Assembly (NCBI RefSeq): GCF_034702125.1
Contig: NC_085874.1
Coordinates: 131,001-195,000, forward strand
Length of the DNA: 64,000 nt
Origin: Engraulis encrasicolus
Lineage: Eukaryota > Chordata > Actinopteri > Clupeiformes > Engraulidae
Direction of reading: 5' to 3'
Of this stretch, positions 1-60,260 are shown piece by piece; the stretch's first letter is position 1, and each line of letters begins with the position of its first letter. Both the position numbers and the translations under genes were made by a program. The notes under the pieces are model-generated. The model ran no database searches. It was given only the letters and a program-made list of their open reading frames with translations, and had not been told where the DNA came from.

Positions 1-12
1 GTGTCTCCATAC

Positions 13-48710
<48,698 letters not shown>

Positions 48711-48780
48711 CGCGAGAAATTCTGCTTCCTCCACACACGCATGCACAAACACAAGCACGCGAACCCAAAACCACAAACAC

Positions 48781-49137
48781 CTGAACACAAATTGGTGGAT
48801 AGCAAAGCCAACATCAAACATGACAGAGTCGGAACATGAAAATACAGTCTTGTGTGTGTTTAAACATAGTTTTAAACTATTCGGCTTTACTAAGTTTAAT
48901 TATCTGCACAGTGCACACTAAAAAATGAAGTAACCTGCTAACAAGATAGCACCGATGAGGGGGCTAACGTGTGGCTGTTTAATGCAGCATTTACAAACAA
49001 TTTTGTGTAGCTTCAAAACACTCCCATAACACCAATAACAAGAGTCACATGCTTATGCATTCTGTGTACTCAAGAACGGGGTGTAATTGTTATGATTATC
49101 AAACAATACCACATGAGCAACCGAAAACACAACTCAC
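48781..49137. other. Probable first intron of stk31
   Basis: Lies between the putative non-coding exon donor and the C1 acceptor; nothing else recognised. Confidence 0.45.
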
Positions 49138-49215
49138 CTGTTGGTGTCCTAACGTGTCCCGTCATGCACCACTCAATCGCTGCATGGCATCACTAGTGTC
49201 GTATTGCTGGATGGT
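49138..49215 (-). other. stk31: Probable 5' non-coding exon of stk31 (upstream limit uncertain)
   Basis: A consensus donor ACCAACAG|GTGAGTTG ends at 49138 and no long frame precedes it. The transcription start is unknown; no TATA box or CpG-rich stretch is obvious. Confidence 0.45.
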
Positions 49216-49800
49216 TGCAGAGCCGAAGGCGCACACTAGTGCATAAATGGTGATTTATGTTACAATTATCCACCTATGTATGCATAGGCCTACTTTGACT
49301 AGTTACAAAAAAAACATTAGCACACACAAAAACAAACGTGAAAGGCAACATATTGATGTCGGAAACAGTGCTGCCATCTAGCGTCGCAATTGGTAATGAT
49401 GTCAGTCAGCTCAGATGGTCTGATACCAAAATAACAGAACACAAGACAGGCCTACCCCTCATCCCAGCTATACACACACACAAAGACAATTTTTACCAGT
49501 CACCATTTTTACCAGTTCATATTCAACCGTTCCAAACATTTTAATGCCAAGTAAGATCATTTTCTGATCAATACTTTTGTTTCAGAGGTCATGAATTCCG
49601 TTATTATGATGCTAATAACTCTTTTCATTACCAATATGCTTAAAGCTTTGATGTTGGATGCTGTGCATAATTCAGCATTAACCCGGGCGCCTGTAGAAAA
49701 AAAACACCCATCAAGGTGACGAGTGGGTTGATATATTTCACCTGCCAAAGGCCAAATTCACCCATCATTGGCCGGTGGATGGGTGCTTATTTCCATCCCT
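49216..49800. other. Intergenic, stk31 upstream region
   Basis: No gene or clear transposon recognised; the stk31 promoter should lie near its left edge. Confidence 0.4.

Positions 49801-49883
<83 letters not shown>
49801..49883. repeat. (CA)n microsatellite
   Basis: About 41 perfect units between stk31 and malsu1. Confidence 0.97.
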
Positions 49884-49885
<2 letters not shown>

Positions 49886-50337
49886 AAACATAAAACACTT
49901 CACGGGTAAATGTGATTAAAGGCAGACAAATAAATTGCACACTGAAGACAAAAGAACCAAATGAAACAACAGAAACAAATTCCAAAAACAAAATGCCTTT
50001 ATTAAAGCAAATAAAACAGATATTCAAACAAATAACACAGACATTCATGTATATGTACATACAACACAGTCATCTATCAATCTCCCTGACAGCCTACTTC
50101 CTTCTCTCTCTCGCTCACACACTCATACACAATCATGTTGTATCCTTAATCACAAACACACACACACACGCACGCACACGCACACGTATAGTACATGTTT
50201 AAAACACACACTTATCACCAACTGAGAAGCCATCTGTGCAACTCAAACTAGCTCATCTTGTCCTTTCCTGATGCCCGTGGCCTTGTGACACAAGGCTCAA
50301 TGTCATTACTGATCAAAGTTTTGTTCAGAACTGTGGG

Positions 50338-50412
50338 GCAGCTGTGGCCTAACGATTGAGGAGGTGCTCTTAAGAGCAAAGGGTTGCAGGTTCAAATCCC
50401 ACCCTTACCTCG
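50338..50412 (+). mobile_element. tRNA-like SINE head
   Basis: GTGGCCTAACGATTGAGGAG and box B GGTTCAAATCCC resemble a tRNA-derived SINE promoter; related head at 55990-56062. Confidence 0.65.
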
Positions 50413-50500
50413 TAATATGTTGTCATATTTCAAAAGCATAATTCATAATATCTCATTTGCAAACAGGATGTTAAATGGGGTAAAGTTACTCGGCCTACGC

Positions 50501-50708
50501 TACTGTTTCTGAGCGTGGGCTCAACAGACGCCCAGGGGGCATCGGGGAGCCCTGGGGGGTTCAGAAGGATACAGCTGAGAGGGGGGCCATGCTGAGTTGC
50601 TATGGTCTACTGGGACATTGGCAGGCTTAGGATGAGGTCAAGGGGGCATTGGGAGGCTTATGTCAAGGTCAAGGGAGCTTTTGTTCAAAAAAGCTAGAGA
50701 ACCACTGG
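50501..50708. mobile_element. hAT-type MITE
   Basis: Right end GCTAGAGAACCACTG and left end TACTGTTTCTGAGC are imperfect inverts; flanks GCCTACGC and GCCTAGGC fit an 8-bp TSD with one change. Confidence 0.6.
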
Positions 50709-51012
50709 CCTAGGCTGACATTAGGGAAATGTTATTGGTCGCGTTCGTGACAGCACTTTTCTGTGCAGTCTGTGGAGCGTGCAGAAATTTCTAATGCATA
50801 GTAATTTCAGAATGCATAGTAATTTCACGTTGCACATGCGCTCTGCACAGATTGTGCAGAAATGCATCATCACGAATACAGCCATTGTTTTCTCCACGGA
50901 GGCAAGGTAACACGGGACAATGTGGCCATGAGCAACAGGAGAAGATGAACTAGTCTTGAGCGCCACCCAATATGTAATAGGAGTCCATAGGTGGCGTTGC
51001 ATGCAGATGATG

Positions 51013-51167
51013 TCACTTGTGTGCGTCGGCCCCGTAGATGAAGTCGGGGGGCAAGATGTCGGGGGGGATTCTGCATAGCTGGTCGTCATAGTGACGCAGA
51101 GTCCAGAGTTTCTCCAGCTCATACGTCTCTCTAGTGCTCGGCAACATCAGGTGAAGAACCATGTCAC
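51013..51167 (-). CDS. malsu1: malsu1 last coding exon (RsfS/Iojap family), partial gene
   Basis: 155 nt: two bases complete a codon, then [50 protein letters not shown] and TGA at 51013-51015. The acceptor has a strong CT tract, CCTCTCCAG|GTGACATGG. The pattern V(I)[22 protein letters not shown] is the end of the Iojap/RsfS domain; MALSU1 binds mitochondrial ribosomal protein L14 and prevents premature joining of the ribosomal subunits. In human it is a neighbour of STK31 at 7p15, on the same strand. No earlier exons were recognised to the right, so they are beyond a long intron or outside the window. Confidence 0.82.
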
Positions 51168-51197
51168 CTGGAGAGGAGAGGGGGATAGAGGGAGAGA

Positions 51198-51232
<35 letters not shown>

Positions 51233-51239
51233 AGAAGGA

Positions 51240-51450
51240 GATCATTAGTAATCACACGTCTCAGGCACTCAGCAATATCAGATGAAGAATCATCAGGAGA
51301 GGAGAGGGGGATAAACAGCGGCAGGAAGGAGAGAAAAAAAGAGCGATAGGGAAAGAGGAAGCAAGAGAGAGAGATATAGAGGAAGATCATTAGTAATCAC
51401 AGATCTCTGGTGCTCGGCAACATCTCATCTGAACTATCTTATCTAGAGAG
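51240..51450 (-). pseudogene. Two partial copies of the malsu1 last exon start
   Basis: About 51253-51310 and 51405-51450 repeat the block around the acceptor (CTCTCCTCTCCTGATGATTC and TTCATCTGATATTGCTGAGT on the minus strand) at spacings of roughly 120-150 bp. The AG acceptor is lost in the 51253-51310 copy. Confidence 0.75.
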
Positions 51451-51891
51451 GGGGATAGAGCGAGAGGGTCAGGAAGAAAGAAGAGAGGCAGGAGGGGAGA
51501 GAGAAATGGATCGGCGGAGGAGTGAGGAAGAAAGGCATTGGAAATGGGGGAGAGGAAGGAGGGGTGGTGAAAGAGAGGTTGTGTGTTTATGCGTATATAT
51601 GAGTGTTGGGCAAGCTACTTAGATAAGCTAAGTTAAGCTATCAGCTACTCAACCACAAATTAAGCTTCACTACACTAAAGCTACCACGCTACAAAAATGT
51701 GCAGAAAAGTAGTTCACTACATCAGAAGCTACATTCTACCGACATGATGTCAGCTGGATTTAAAATGTTGGAAGATTGGAACTTCAGGAGAGGCCAAAAA
51801 ATATGTCTTCCCATATACAACCATTCAGACCTACAGATATAATCATTGCTGTTAGACATACAGATACATAAAGCTTGAACAGATAACATCT

Positions 51892-52527
51892 TTGTGCCCT
51901 ACACTGAAAGAAAGTCAACTTCCTATGGCGCAAAAAAAGACGTCACACAAAGCTGTCATCTCCGGAGGCCCCTCATTCAGACGCAAAAGGGAGTTTTGCA
52001 AGACCACTGAGGGTCCCTCCTCTGACCATATTAAGGACTTCCGGATGACATCAACCACAAAATCACCTATAAAAGGCACTGTAAAACTGTAGAATTTTGC
52101 TCAGAGTGACTCTTGAGTCGTGTGAGCTCTTATTTTGAGCTTCACACTCTTCTCTCTTCAGCACTGAGGCCCCTCTCTTCGCTTATGGGAGGCTTTAAGC
52201 GGAGAGAGAAGACAGATTTTTTGGGTTCTTAGCTCTACCTTCGCCTGTAGAGCATTGATTTAATTTTTTGCGCTTTTAACTTGCATTTGGCGCTTTTTCT
52301 TAGTGTTATTTTCTTAACTTTTAGATTATCTCTGTTAGCTGTGGAATACTCTCTGAAAGAGTAGGGAAAGTATTTCACATTCCCATACTATCTTGTACTG
52401 GATTTTGTAAACCAGCTATTGCTAAGCTAAAATAAACCGAAGACCAGTTTGGTCGATGCGCAAACTTGACCCACAAGGTGTGCTATCTTTTGGATCTCTC
52501 TTTTGAAACAAATACCCTTTAATTACA
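51892..52527 (+). mobile_element. LTR-like block
   Basis: Begins TGTGCCCTACACTG and ends TTTAATTACA (TG...CA). It contains CCTATAAAAGGC (about 52066) followed by a likely start region and AATAAA near 52433, the promoter-R-polyA order of an LTR. A strong donor-like CTG|GTAAGTATC follows at 52569. No second LTR, gag or pol was found, so it may be a solo or broken LTR; limits are uncertain. Confidence 0.5.
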
Positions 52528-52860
52528 ACCCGTGGACGAGGACAATTGCTTCACAGAGACAGAGCATCTGGTAAGTATCGAGACTCAGTATTCTTGGTGA
52601 GTAGAGCTGTTTTTTATTCGCTGGGTGGGGGAGAATTGATTCTGCTGTAGAGAGATTTATTGGTTCGTTTGGTCAAGAGGTGAGTATAACAGTCAAGTTG
52701 AATGTGCATGCCTACTTAAGACACTGGTGTCAATACCAAGACAAGCATTTTCACTGGAGATTGAGTATTTGCTCACAAAGATTTGGTTTGGCATACCAAG
52801 ACACAGAGACAGTCTCAAGTGGGAGAACTTTCTTATCATCTGAGGGTATTTCTGAGGGCA

Positions 52861-53170
52861 GTCATGGGTGAGTGGTTAGGGCGTCAGACTTGCATCCCAG
52901 AGGTTGCCGGTTCGACTCCCGACCCGCCAGGTTGGTGTGGGGAGTAATCAACCAGTGCTCTCCCCCATCCTCCTCCATGACTGAGGTACCCTGAGCATGG
53001 TACCGTCCCACCGCACTGCTCCCCATGGGGCGCCACTGAGGGCTGCCCCCTTGCACGGGTGAGGCATAAATGCAATTTCGTTGTGTGCAGTGTGCAGTGT
53101 TCACTTGTGTGCTGTGGAGTGCTGTGTCACAATGACAATGGGAGTTGGAGATTCCCAATGGGCTTTCACT
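52861..53170 (+). mobile_element. tRNA-derived SINE, copy 2
   Basis: Head GTGAGTGGTTAGGGCG, box B GGTTCGACTCCC, body with GAGGCATAAATGCAATTTCG and end near CCAATGGGCTTTC. Same family as 39335-39648. Confidence 0.88.
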
Positions 53171-53974
53171 TTTCACGGCTTTCATTCCTGAAACAAAGGA
53201 GCTAGTACCAAGTACTGACCAAGACTAGTACGCCTTTTCAGACGACTCCCAGATCGGATGATCAGGAGGTTCAGACCCTGAGACTGTATTTAAACTCTGT
53301 ACCGAGGCCAGTTAACCGCCTTTGCGAGTAAATATTCACCTTTGAAATAGCTGCAACCGAGACGACACCAGTGATCTGTGAGTGGAAGTTCAGTATGCTA
53401 TTCTAAAGACTGATAAATAAGGCCGACGAACCATAGTTGCTGTGGTGGAGTGGGCATTTCCTCTCCTTCCTGGTGAGGCGAATAGCTCTGATGAACCCAA
53501 GATACTAAACCTGTTGACCAAGCAAGACAAGCAGTGTCTCTGTTCTTTGTGAAGTAGAAAACCTCAAGTCCACTTAATAGTATAGAGAAATACAGAAAAT
53601 GGGCACCAAGTGGGTCACATTGATCCAGTAGCAACATCAGAACTAGGTGACTAAAAAAAGGCTTTGTTATAAATAATTGGTAGACTCATAAGCATTGAGT
53701 CAGTCATTTTGTTGAGAACTGGTCAATAGGAGTCACTCACAAGGAAAAGAACTGAATAGTTAATACAACTTAGAGAAATAAGTAGTATAACTGTTCAAAA
53801 TAATACAGTATTGCCAAGAGTGAGAGAAAAACTGCTGTGTTATTAGTATTAAATAATACAGCAATAGGTAGTAGAACGACATAACCATTGAGATAACCTG
53901 TAGAATATAAGTTGTGTCACAGTTGTGAAGTTGTGCTATTGTGCTGTTATTATAAATAATTAAATATTATTGTT
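53171..53974. other. Intergenic or intronic sequence, no gene recognised
   Basis: No conserved coding segment; may include internal sequence of the LTR element. Confidence 0.4.
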
Positions 53975-54575
53975 ATTGCAACAATTATAGTGGGATCATA
54001 ATAGGCTCAGTCATTTCAAATTGGTGTTAAAGTTTGGTTTTCACTTCCAAGTTGAAGTTTAGGGTCTATAAAACAATTTGAGTTCGAGTGTCAAACACAC
54101 AGATAACAAAATAAACTGCTATAACTTTTGATTAGTTAAACCAAATGTAACATATGAGGCATGCATGGATTCAGCATGAAGAGGAGAAACCGGTGAGCTA
54201 AGTATTTGGTTACCAGATTAAAGACACACTATGTAATAAACACACTTTTAGCCAATGGACAGCTAAATCCGGGCTTTTTTAAGATAAAGGGTGGAAATGC
54301 CCTCAAAGTTGCAATGAAACATAATTTATTGTTACAAGTTATGGTACATAAAGCCTGGGTTATCACTTAACATGATTTGTTCAGAATATCCCTGAAGCAC
54401 ACAGATACTTAGGATACTTATACACGAACATGGCTGCATAAAGCCTATGTGATATTTAGCACCCATCTTGCAACTTTGAGTTTATGAATTTAGGATCATG
54501 AGTACCAGCTTTTTTTCAATCAAGCCATCATTTTATTCACAACTTAAAAACTTTATATCTGGAAGAAAGTAAATC

Positions 54576-54640
<65 letters not shown>

Positions 54641-54788
54641 TGATGATGACGATAAATACTATGGGGAACATCATTTTTTCCTGCATTCAAAAAGCAAACA
54701 GAAGACCATAGGGCTAACATTTATTCCAATACTCCACTCTACAATAACTATGACAGAGAACAGATGCAAAAACAGTCAGTGGTCAGTC

Positions 54789-54989
54789 TTAGAAATTGCA
54801 TGTGCACTTGCACAGACGTGTGCACTTTAACTCTGCCTTCATGCATTTGCACCAAGATCTGGCAGGTCTATTTGTACAAGTACTAGTACAGCTGCACTTC
54901 ACCTCTAGTTGGAATACATCTTTGGCAACTGCATCTTTGGTAGTGTAGTCCAAATCTGGGAACTGTTCATTTGTTACCAGATTGGCAGG
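54789..54989 (-). pseudogene. Cys-rich transposon ORF fragment
   Basis: The minus strand encodes FPDLDYTTKDAVAKDVFQLE then CSCTSTCTNRPARSWCKCMK and LKCTRLCKCTCNF, a CXC-like metal-binding cluster with ten regularly spaced cysteines. It lies inside the long-TIR element and may be the tail of its lost protein. I cannot assign a family. Confidence 0.5.
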
Positions 54990-55127
54990 CATTTCTGGCA
55001 AATGCAGATAATAAGAACGGTTTTCATTCCTGTCAACTACACTGGTAACAAATGGACAGTCACAGAGATGTCTTCATAACAGCAGATGATTGTGTCTACC
55101 ATGTATGAAATAATCCTATAGTAATAT

Positions 55128-56352
55128 TTAGTATGCTTGCCAAAGGCCTCTGCTTGCCCCCAGCAAGCATACTAATTGTTCTCCAACAGTTTATTTAGTA
55201 TGCTTGCGGGAAAGCATACTAATTGTTCATCAACGGTTTATTATTATTCTACATTTTTCCATTCACCTCGGCCTATGGGAATCGCCATTCATTAGTACGG
55301 CAGCTTTGAATTGTTGCACCGTTCGAGATAGAGACACGGTTCGAGTGCCAAAACGAACGGCTCGAAAAGGGCTCAGGGTGGTGTATTTTTCGCTGGCCTA
55401 CTATACCCCCTTTCATTCGTTCACCAGACTTGTTTTTCCTCAGTTTTCTCTCACTTTTCCCCCTCATTGAAATGAATGGTAGAATGGTCAAGATGATGAT
55501 GTCACAAACTGTGGCAGTTAGAGTGAGAGGTGACCTGTCCTGGGGTTTTTAACTAGGTATCAACTAGGTAAAGACATTGTCAGAGAGGTGTTGGTTCTGA
55601 ATACAAACTGTGTGAAGATCATAAGCCAACTATTAAAAATGTTACAGAGAGAGCAGTTTTAAAATCCCTATGATGTGACCCCATTCACTTACAAAAAATG
55701 TATGAACAGCTCAGCGCATAGGCCTGAATATGTCCATTTTTTGACTGAACCATTTGGCCTAGAAAAGTGATCTCAGCTTTGACATGAAGAGCAGGGTTGT
55801 GCCATTTGTGTGCCAATATCATCTGACAACTTGCAAAACTTTTGGAGATATGACAGCGTAAAAATAAGGCTGCACATATTACTCAGCTATTGACTGCCAA
55901 ACTGTCACCTTTAGAATCTTCATTCATACACACACACACACACATGCAGCCTTGTAGAACTTTAGACCGCTGCTGTCACCTGGGCCACCGTGGCCTAATA
56001 TGCTGCTGTGGCCTACTGGGTAGGGTGTTGGTCTGTCAGAGGGTTGCAGGTTCGAATCCCACCCTTACCTCTCCCTACCCACCCATTGCTGAAAGGCACC
56101 TGAAGCATCTCCATACATGCACACACACACCTCTCTCTCGCATCTCTCTCTCTCGCATCTCTCACTTGCATCTCTCACTCGCATCTCTCTCTCTCACAGA
56201 CAGACAGACACACACACACACACAGACAAACACACACGCGCAAACACACACACACACACACACTCAGACCTCTATCTCTTTCCCTCGTGTTTCTGTGTGT
56301 GTATACAACAGCTCTGTGTTTGTGTGTGCATAAGCCGCAAGCATACTAATAG
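55128..56352. mobile_element. AGTATGCTTGC repeat family, approximate limits
   Basis: AGTATGCTTGC at 55128 and 55198 with AGCATACTAATTG, and GCAAGCATACTAATA at 56340, suggest an element or satellite with these ends. Confidence 0.45.
55990..56062 (+). mobile_element. tRNA-like SINE head, second copy
   Basis: GGCCTACTGGGTAGGGTGTT and box B GGTTCGAATCCCACC; no tRNA 3' half. Confidence 0.65.
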
Positions 56353-57119
56353 CATTGTCTCTCCGGAAATGCAGTCTTATTATTATTATTTATTATTATT
56401 ATTATTATTATTAGTATTATAATTGTTAGTATTATTAGTATTATTATTATTATTATTATTATTGATTTATTTTCTTCCAGATATAACGTTTTTTTTGTGA
56501 TTTTATGTGTGAATAGAATATGGCTTGATTGAAAAAAGTTGATACTCATGATCCTAAATTCATACACTCAAAGTTGCAAGTTGGGTCCTAAATATCACAT
56601 AGGCTTTATGCAGCTATATTTGCGTATAGGTATCCTAGGTATCTTTGTGCTTCAGGGATATTCTGAACAAATCAAATTGAATGATATCCCAGGCTTTATT
56701 TACAATAACCTGTAACAATAAATGATGTTTCATTGCAACTTGGAGGGCATTTCCACCCTATATCTAAAAAAAAACACTGAATTTTGCTGTCCATGTGCTA
56801 AAAGTGTGTTCATGACATAGTGTATGTTTAATCCGGTCACCAAATACTTAGCTCACCAGCTCCTCCTCTTAATGCTGCATCCATGCATACCTCATATGTT
56901 AAATTTGGTTGCACTAATAAAAAGTTATAGTAGTTTATATATTTTAGAGCGCCCCCCGCAGGCCACTTTGTTATCTGTGTGTTTGACACTCGAACCCAAA
57001 TTGTTCTATGGACCCTAAACTTCAACTTGGAAGTGAAAACCAAACTTTAACACCAATTTGAAATGACTGTGAAAAAATGCACATGCCTACGACCCCACAA
57101 TTATACTAGTAAGATAATA

Positions 57120-57605
57120 CAGTGATAGTTCATTGTATAATAATATACCTTAACTGGATACTGTTATATTTTATGGTTGTGTTACATTATAATATTGTTG
57201 TTATTATTGAAATAAACATACCGGTAAAAGAGTGCACTAATAATAATAACAATAGTAACGCTAAGAATAATAATAATAGTATTTAATTCAACAAGTCACT
57301 GCGGACGATCTTCTCGGACTCTTTTCTTTTCTTTTATTTCTCTTTTCTCACATAAAATAACAGATAGCTTCATTAACCTCTTAAGCTCAGGGGCTATTTT
57401 TGAGTTTTTTTACTCTACTTAAATGGTTTCTGTGTCTGCATACCTATCATGAAGTGGCTGGTACCATTTGAAAGTAGAGGCTCTGTAGAATCCACAGGAA
57501 GTGTCAGAAATATTTTGTGATGCACTGCCAAGGATTTACAGGGGTTGGGTTTTTCTAAAATGCGGTCATGAAGACCCCCTGTAAACATTTGGCCTTGGAA
57601 ACACA
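57120..57605. other. No gene recognised
   Basis: AT-rich start, then a block from about 57366 (TAACCTCTTAAGCTCAGGGG) that looks like an interspersed repeat I cannot name. Confidence 0.4.
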
Positions 57606-58020
57606 TTTAAGCACTTATCCTCCTCGACCTCAGTGCAGCCTTTGACACAATAGACCATAACATACTTACTGACCGCCTTTAATCTTGGGTAGGACTATCC
57701 GGCCACGTCTTATAGAGTGGTTCAAAACATATATTACAGGAAGGCAGTTTTTTTGTCACCATTGAAGAATACGTCTCCAACAAGTATGATGTGCCTTTTG
57801 GAGTTGCTCAGGGTAGTTGCTTGGGCCCTCTCCCCTCTCCCCTTTCTCAAGCCTAGGTGACCTAAGCATGTATATTAAAGATAAGTTTACTAGCATAGGT
57901 GTGGTAATAGACTCGGATTTGAGCTTTGAGCCTCACATCAACAAGATAACAAAATCTGCTTTTTTCCATCTTAGAAATGTCAACAAAGTGCATGGCTTGG
58001 CCCCCAAGACGCTGAAAAAC

Positions 58021-59337
58021 TTATTCAGATTCAGATTCAGATTCAGATTCAGATAACTTTATTAGTCCCATCAGAAGGGAAATTCAGTTTGCCGTCCTAG
58101 TCTCCATCAGTCAATGATGTTGAAAGACAGAGACACAGGCTGCTGGGTCGCACGCGAGGGAGCGCCCCGGAAGTCTTGTCTGAAAGTGTTATACAAACAT
58201 TGGGTAAGGATGAGGAAAAAAAAGATTCCATAGCTCCACATTGCAAACATTTCAACATCAAGACATAGAATAAAAAACCTCATATATAGCATAAGCAGTT
58301 AAGACAAGACAATGTATCAAAACCGGGGGGAGGGGTGGGGGTAGGGGTGGGTAGCAGAAAGAAACAGAGGACGCGTTGAAAATTAAGGGGAGGGGTGGGC
58401 ACTGGATAGCTTATCACCCCACTCTGAGCCATAGCTCAAACCGTCCCAGGGGCGGCCTCGCACTGTCCCATAGCAAGTGAAAAACACCTCCAGGTGCCAG
58501 TGGTAATTGGGAGGGAGGCAGAGAGTCCAGACGTTGCTTGTCCTCCAAGGAGAGATAAGAGTCCTGGCCTAGGTCAGGTCGCTGCAGCTGCAGCTGGGGC
58601 GCCAAAGCAAAATAAGATTTATGTTTGGGTTATGCAGACATTCCTTTTCTATTCTGCAGTAATTCTCATGTGACTGGCCACACGTTTCACATACAGTTGA
58701 AGTTGAGCAACCTAGCTTCCAAGCCGATCGATTCCATCTGGCGATCGTGCGCGACAAGTCCATCAATGCGGCGATCAATAGCTTCAAGGTGGCGATGTCC
58801 GGCCACAACCATTTCCATCAATTTGTCCATCTGGCGATGACCAGCCACAAAACCCTCCAAAGCGCGATTCACGACCACATTCTGTGCTCGAATCTCACTG
58901 CCCACCCGATCAATTGAGCAGGACAGCCTGGGGCCGCTAATGGCTGCCCATACCTTTGAGCAAATGCGGTACAGCAGTCCCAAGGATAATCCAATTCCCA
59001 AGGAACTTGCCACCAAGTAGCCGAAAGTGTAGACATCTTCTACGTCCTCAATGTTTAACGGAGCCAGACACATGACTTTCCACTTCCCCACGAGTCCATC
59101 AGCCAGTCGCCGTTGTCCCATCAGGACAGTTGGGCTCCCCCGAACCCACTTTGATCTTCGAAAAGATGGTGTCAATTGCGTTGATAGACCAGTTGACCAA
59201 ATCCATTGTTAATTTCTTTTCAGGAGAACAGGACAGCGTGGAGTCTCAGCAGAATTAAGTCAGACAAGACAGAGTGCAACAGCAGGGGAAGAGATAGGAG
59301 AGAGGGGAAAGGGAGGGGGAAAGAGAGCTTGGGAGCT
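58021..59337 (-). mobile_element. Compact retroposon with (GATTCA)n tail
   Basis: Inserted in the L2 with a near-perfect 9-10 bp duplication (CTGAAAAAC before, CTGAAGAAAC after). On its own strand it starts with a CT-rich leader, encodes a short protein and ends AATAAAGTTATCTGAATC followed by TGAATC units (58021-58055), like a target-primed retroposon. No RT is present. Confidence 0.75.
58687..59206 (-). pseudogene. Retroposon-encoded membrane/coiled-coil protein, frameshifted
   Basis: ATG at 59206 starts [20 protein letters not shown]; a one-base shift near 59095-59105 moves the frame to LVGKWKVMCLAPLNIEDVED, then a hydrophobic stretch YLVASSLGIGLSLGLLYRI (likely membrane-spanning), then repeats of the type AGHRQMDKLMEMV / AGHRHLEAIDRRI that suit a coiled coil, to a stop at 58687. 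Length would be about 200 residues. I do not recognise the family. Confidence 0.6.
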
Positions 59338-60260
59338 CTGAAGAAACACGTCCATGCCTTTGTCACCAGTAGGCTAGACTACTGTAATGCTCTCTTCTCT
59401 GGCCTGCCAAAAAAGTTAATTGACAAATTACAACTCATTCAAAATTCTGCGGCAAGAATCCTAACAAGAACCAGAAGGAGAGAGCACATCACTCCTGTCT
59501 TGGCAGACCTGCACTGGTTGCCTGTCTCATACAGAATTGGCTTTAACATTCTGCTGACAGTATTTCAAGCATTAAATGGACTTGCCCCCAGTTACATCTC
59601 TGACATGCTCTCTTTTTATGCCCCCGCTCGAGCTCTCAGGTCCACTGATGCCAAGCTGCTAAGGACTCCCACCCCCCGCAAAAGAAGATTGGCGACGCCG
59701 CGTTCATTTGTTATGCGCCCAAGAGATGGAATGCCCTCCCCATCAAGATCCGATCAGCCAGCTCCGTCGACTCCTTCAAGAAGCAGCTGAAGGCCCACCT
59801 TTTCACCCTTGCCCACTCCTAGCTGCCAAGGCGTCACAGTTTCCTAGCTGCCGCAGCGTCCTTACTGTTCACAACCAGCCATGGCAGGGGGCTCCCCTAG
59901 GTGGCCGCTGGTCTCTGCCTGAGGTTTCTCCCTGGCTATAGGGTTTTTTTTCTCAGACCTCGTTGAGCTTTTTCCCCCTACAAACTATGAATCAAGCGAA
60001 AGGGAGTTTTTCCTCACCCCTGATGCCACCAGGGGCCGCATCTGAGCGCCCAAATTCAGTGTGACTATCTATGACTTATGCTAGACCCAGCCACTATGGA
60101 CCTTACGCCTCTAAGAATCCTGGTCCCAACCTACGTGGACCTTATGACTCTACAATCTCTATCTATCTCTTCTTCCTCTGCCTTCTTGCTATTTCTGCCT
60201 CTCCTCTCTACCTCTCCTTTTAAATCCATCTCTAACAATGATGTTTATTTTTCCCATTTA

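Larger units (their letters stand above)
53975..57110. mobile_element. Element with about 600-bp inverted repeats, approximate limits
   Basis: Left CAGTCATTTCAAATTGGTGT (54011) continues for hundreds of bases as the complement of the right arm, ending CCAATTTGAAATGACTG (about 57067). Weaker similarity extends outward (TGGGATCATAATAGGC and its counterpart near 57090). AAT tracts at about 54571-54640 and TTA tracts at 56380-56465 lie symmetrically in the arms. No TSD found. Confidence 0.7.

Noticed and set aside
50338..50412. Functional tRNA gene
   Set aside because: Box B is good, but the acceptor and T-arm complement are missing; a related head at 55990 shows that it is a repeat.
58569..58808. 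Other frames overlapping the retroposon ORF
   Set aside because: Shadows of the 58687-59206 coding frame.
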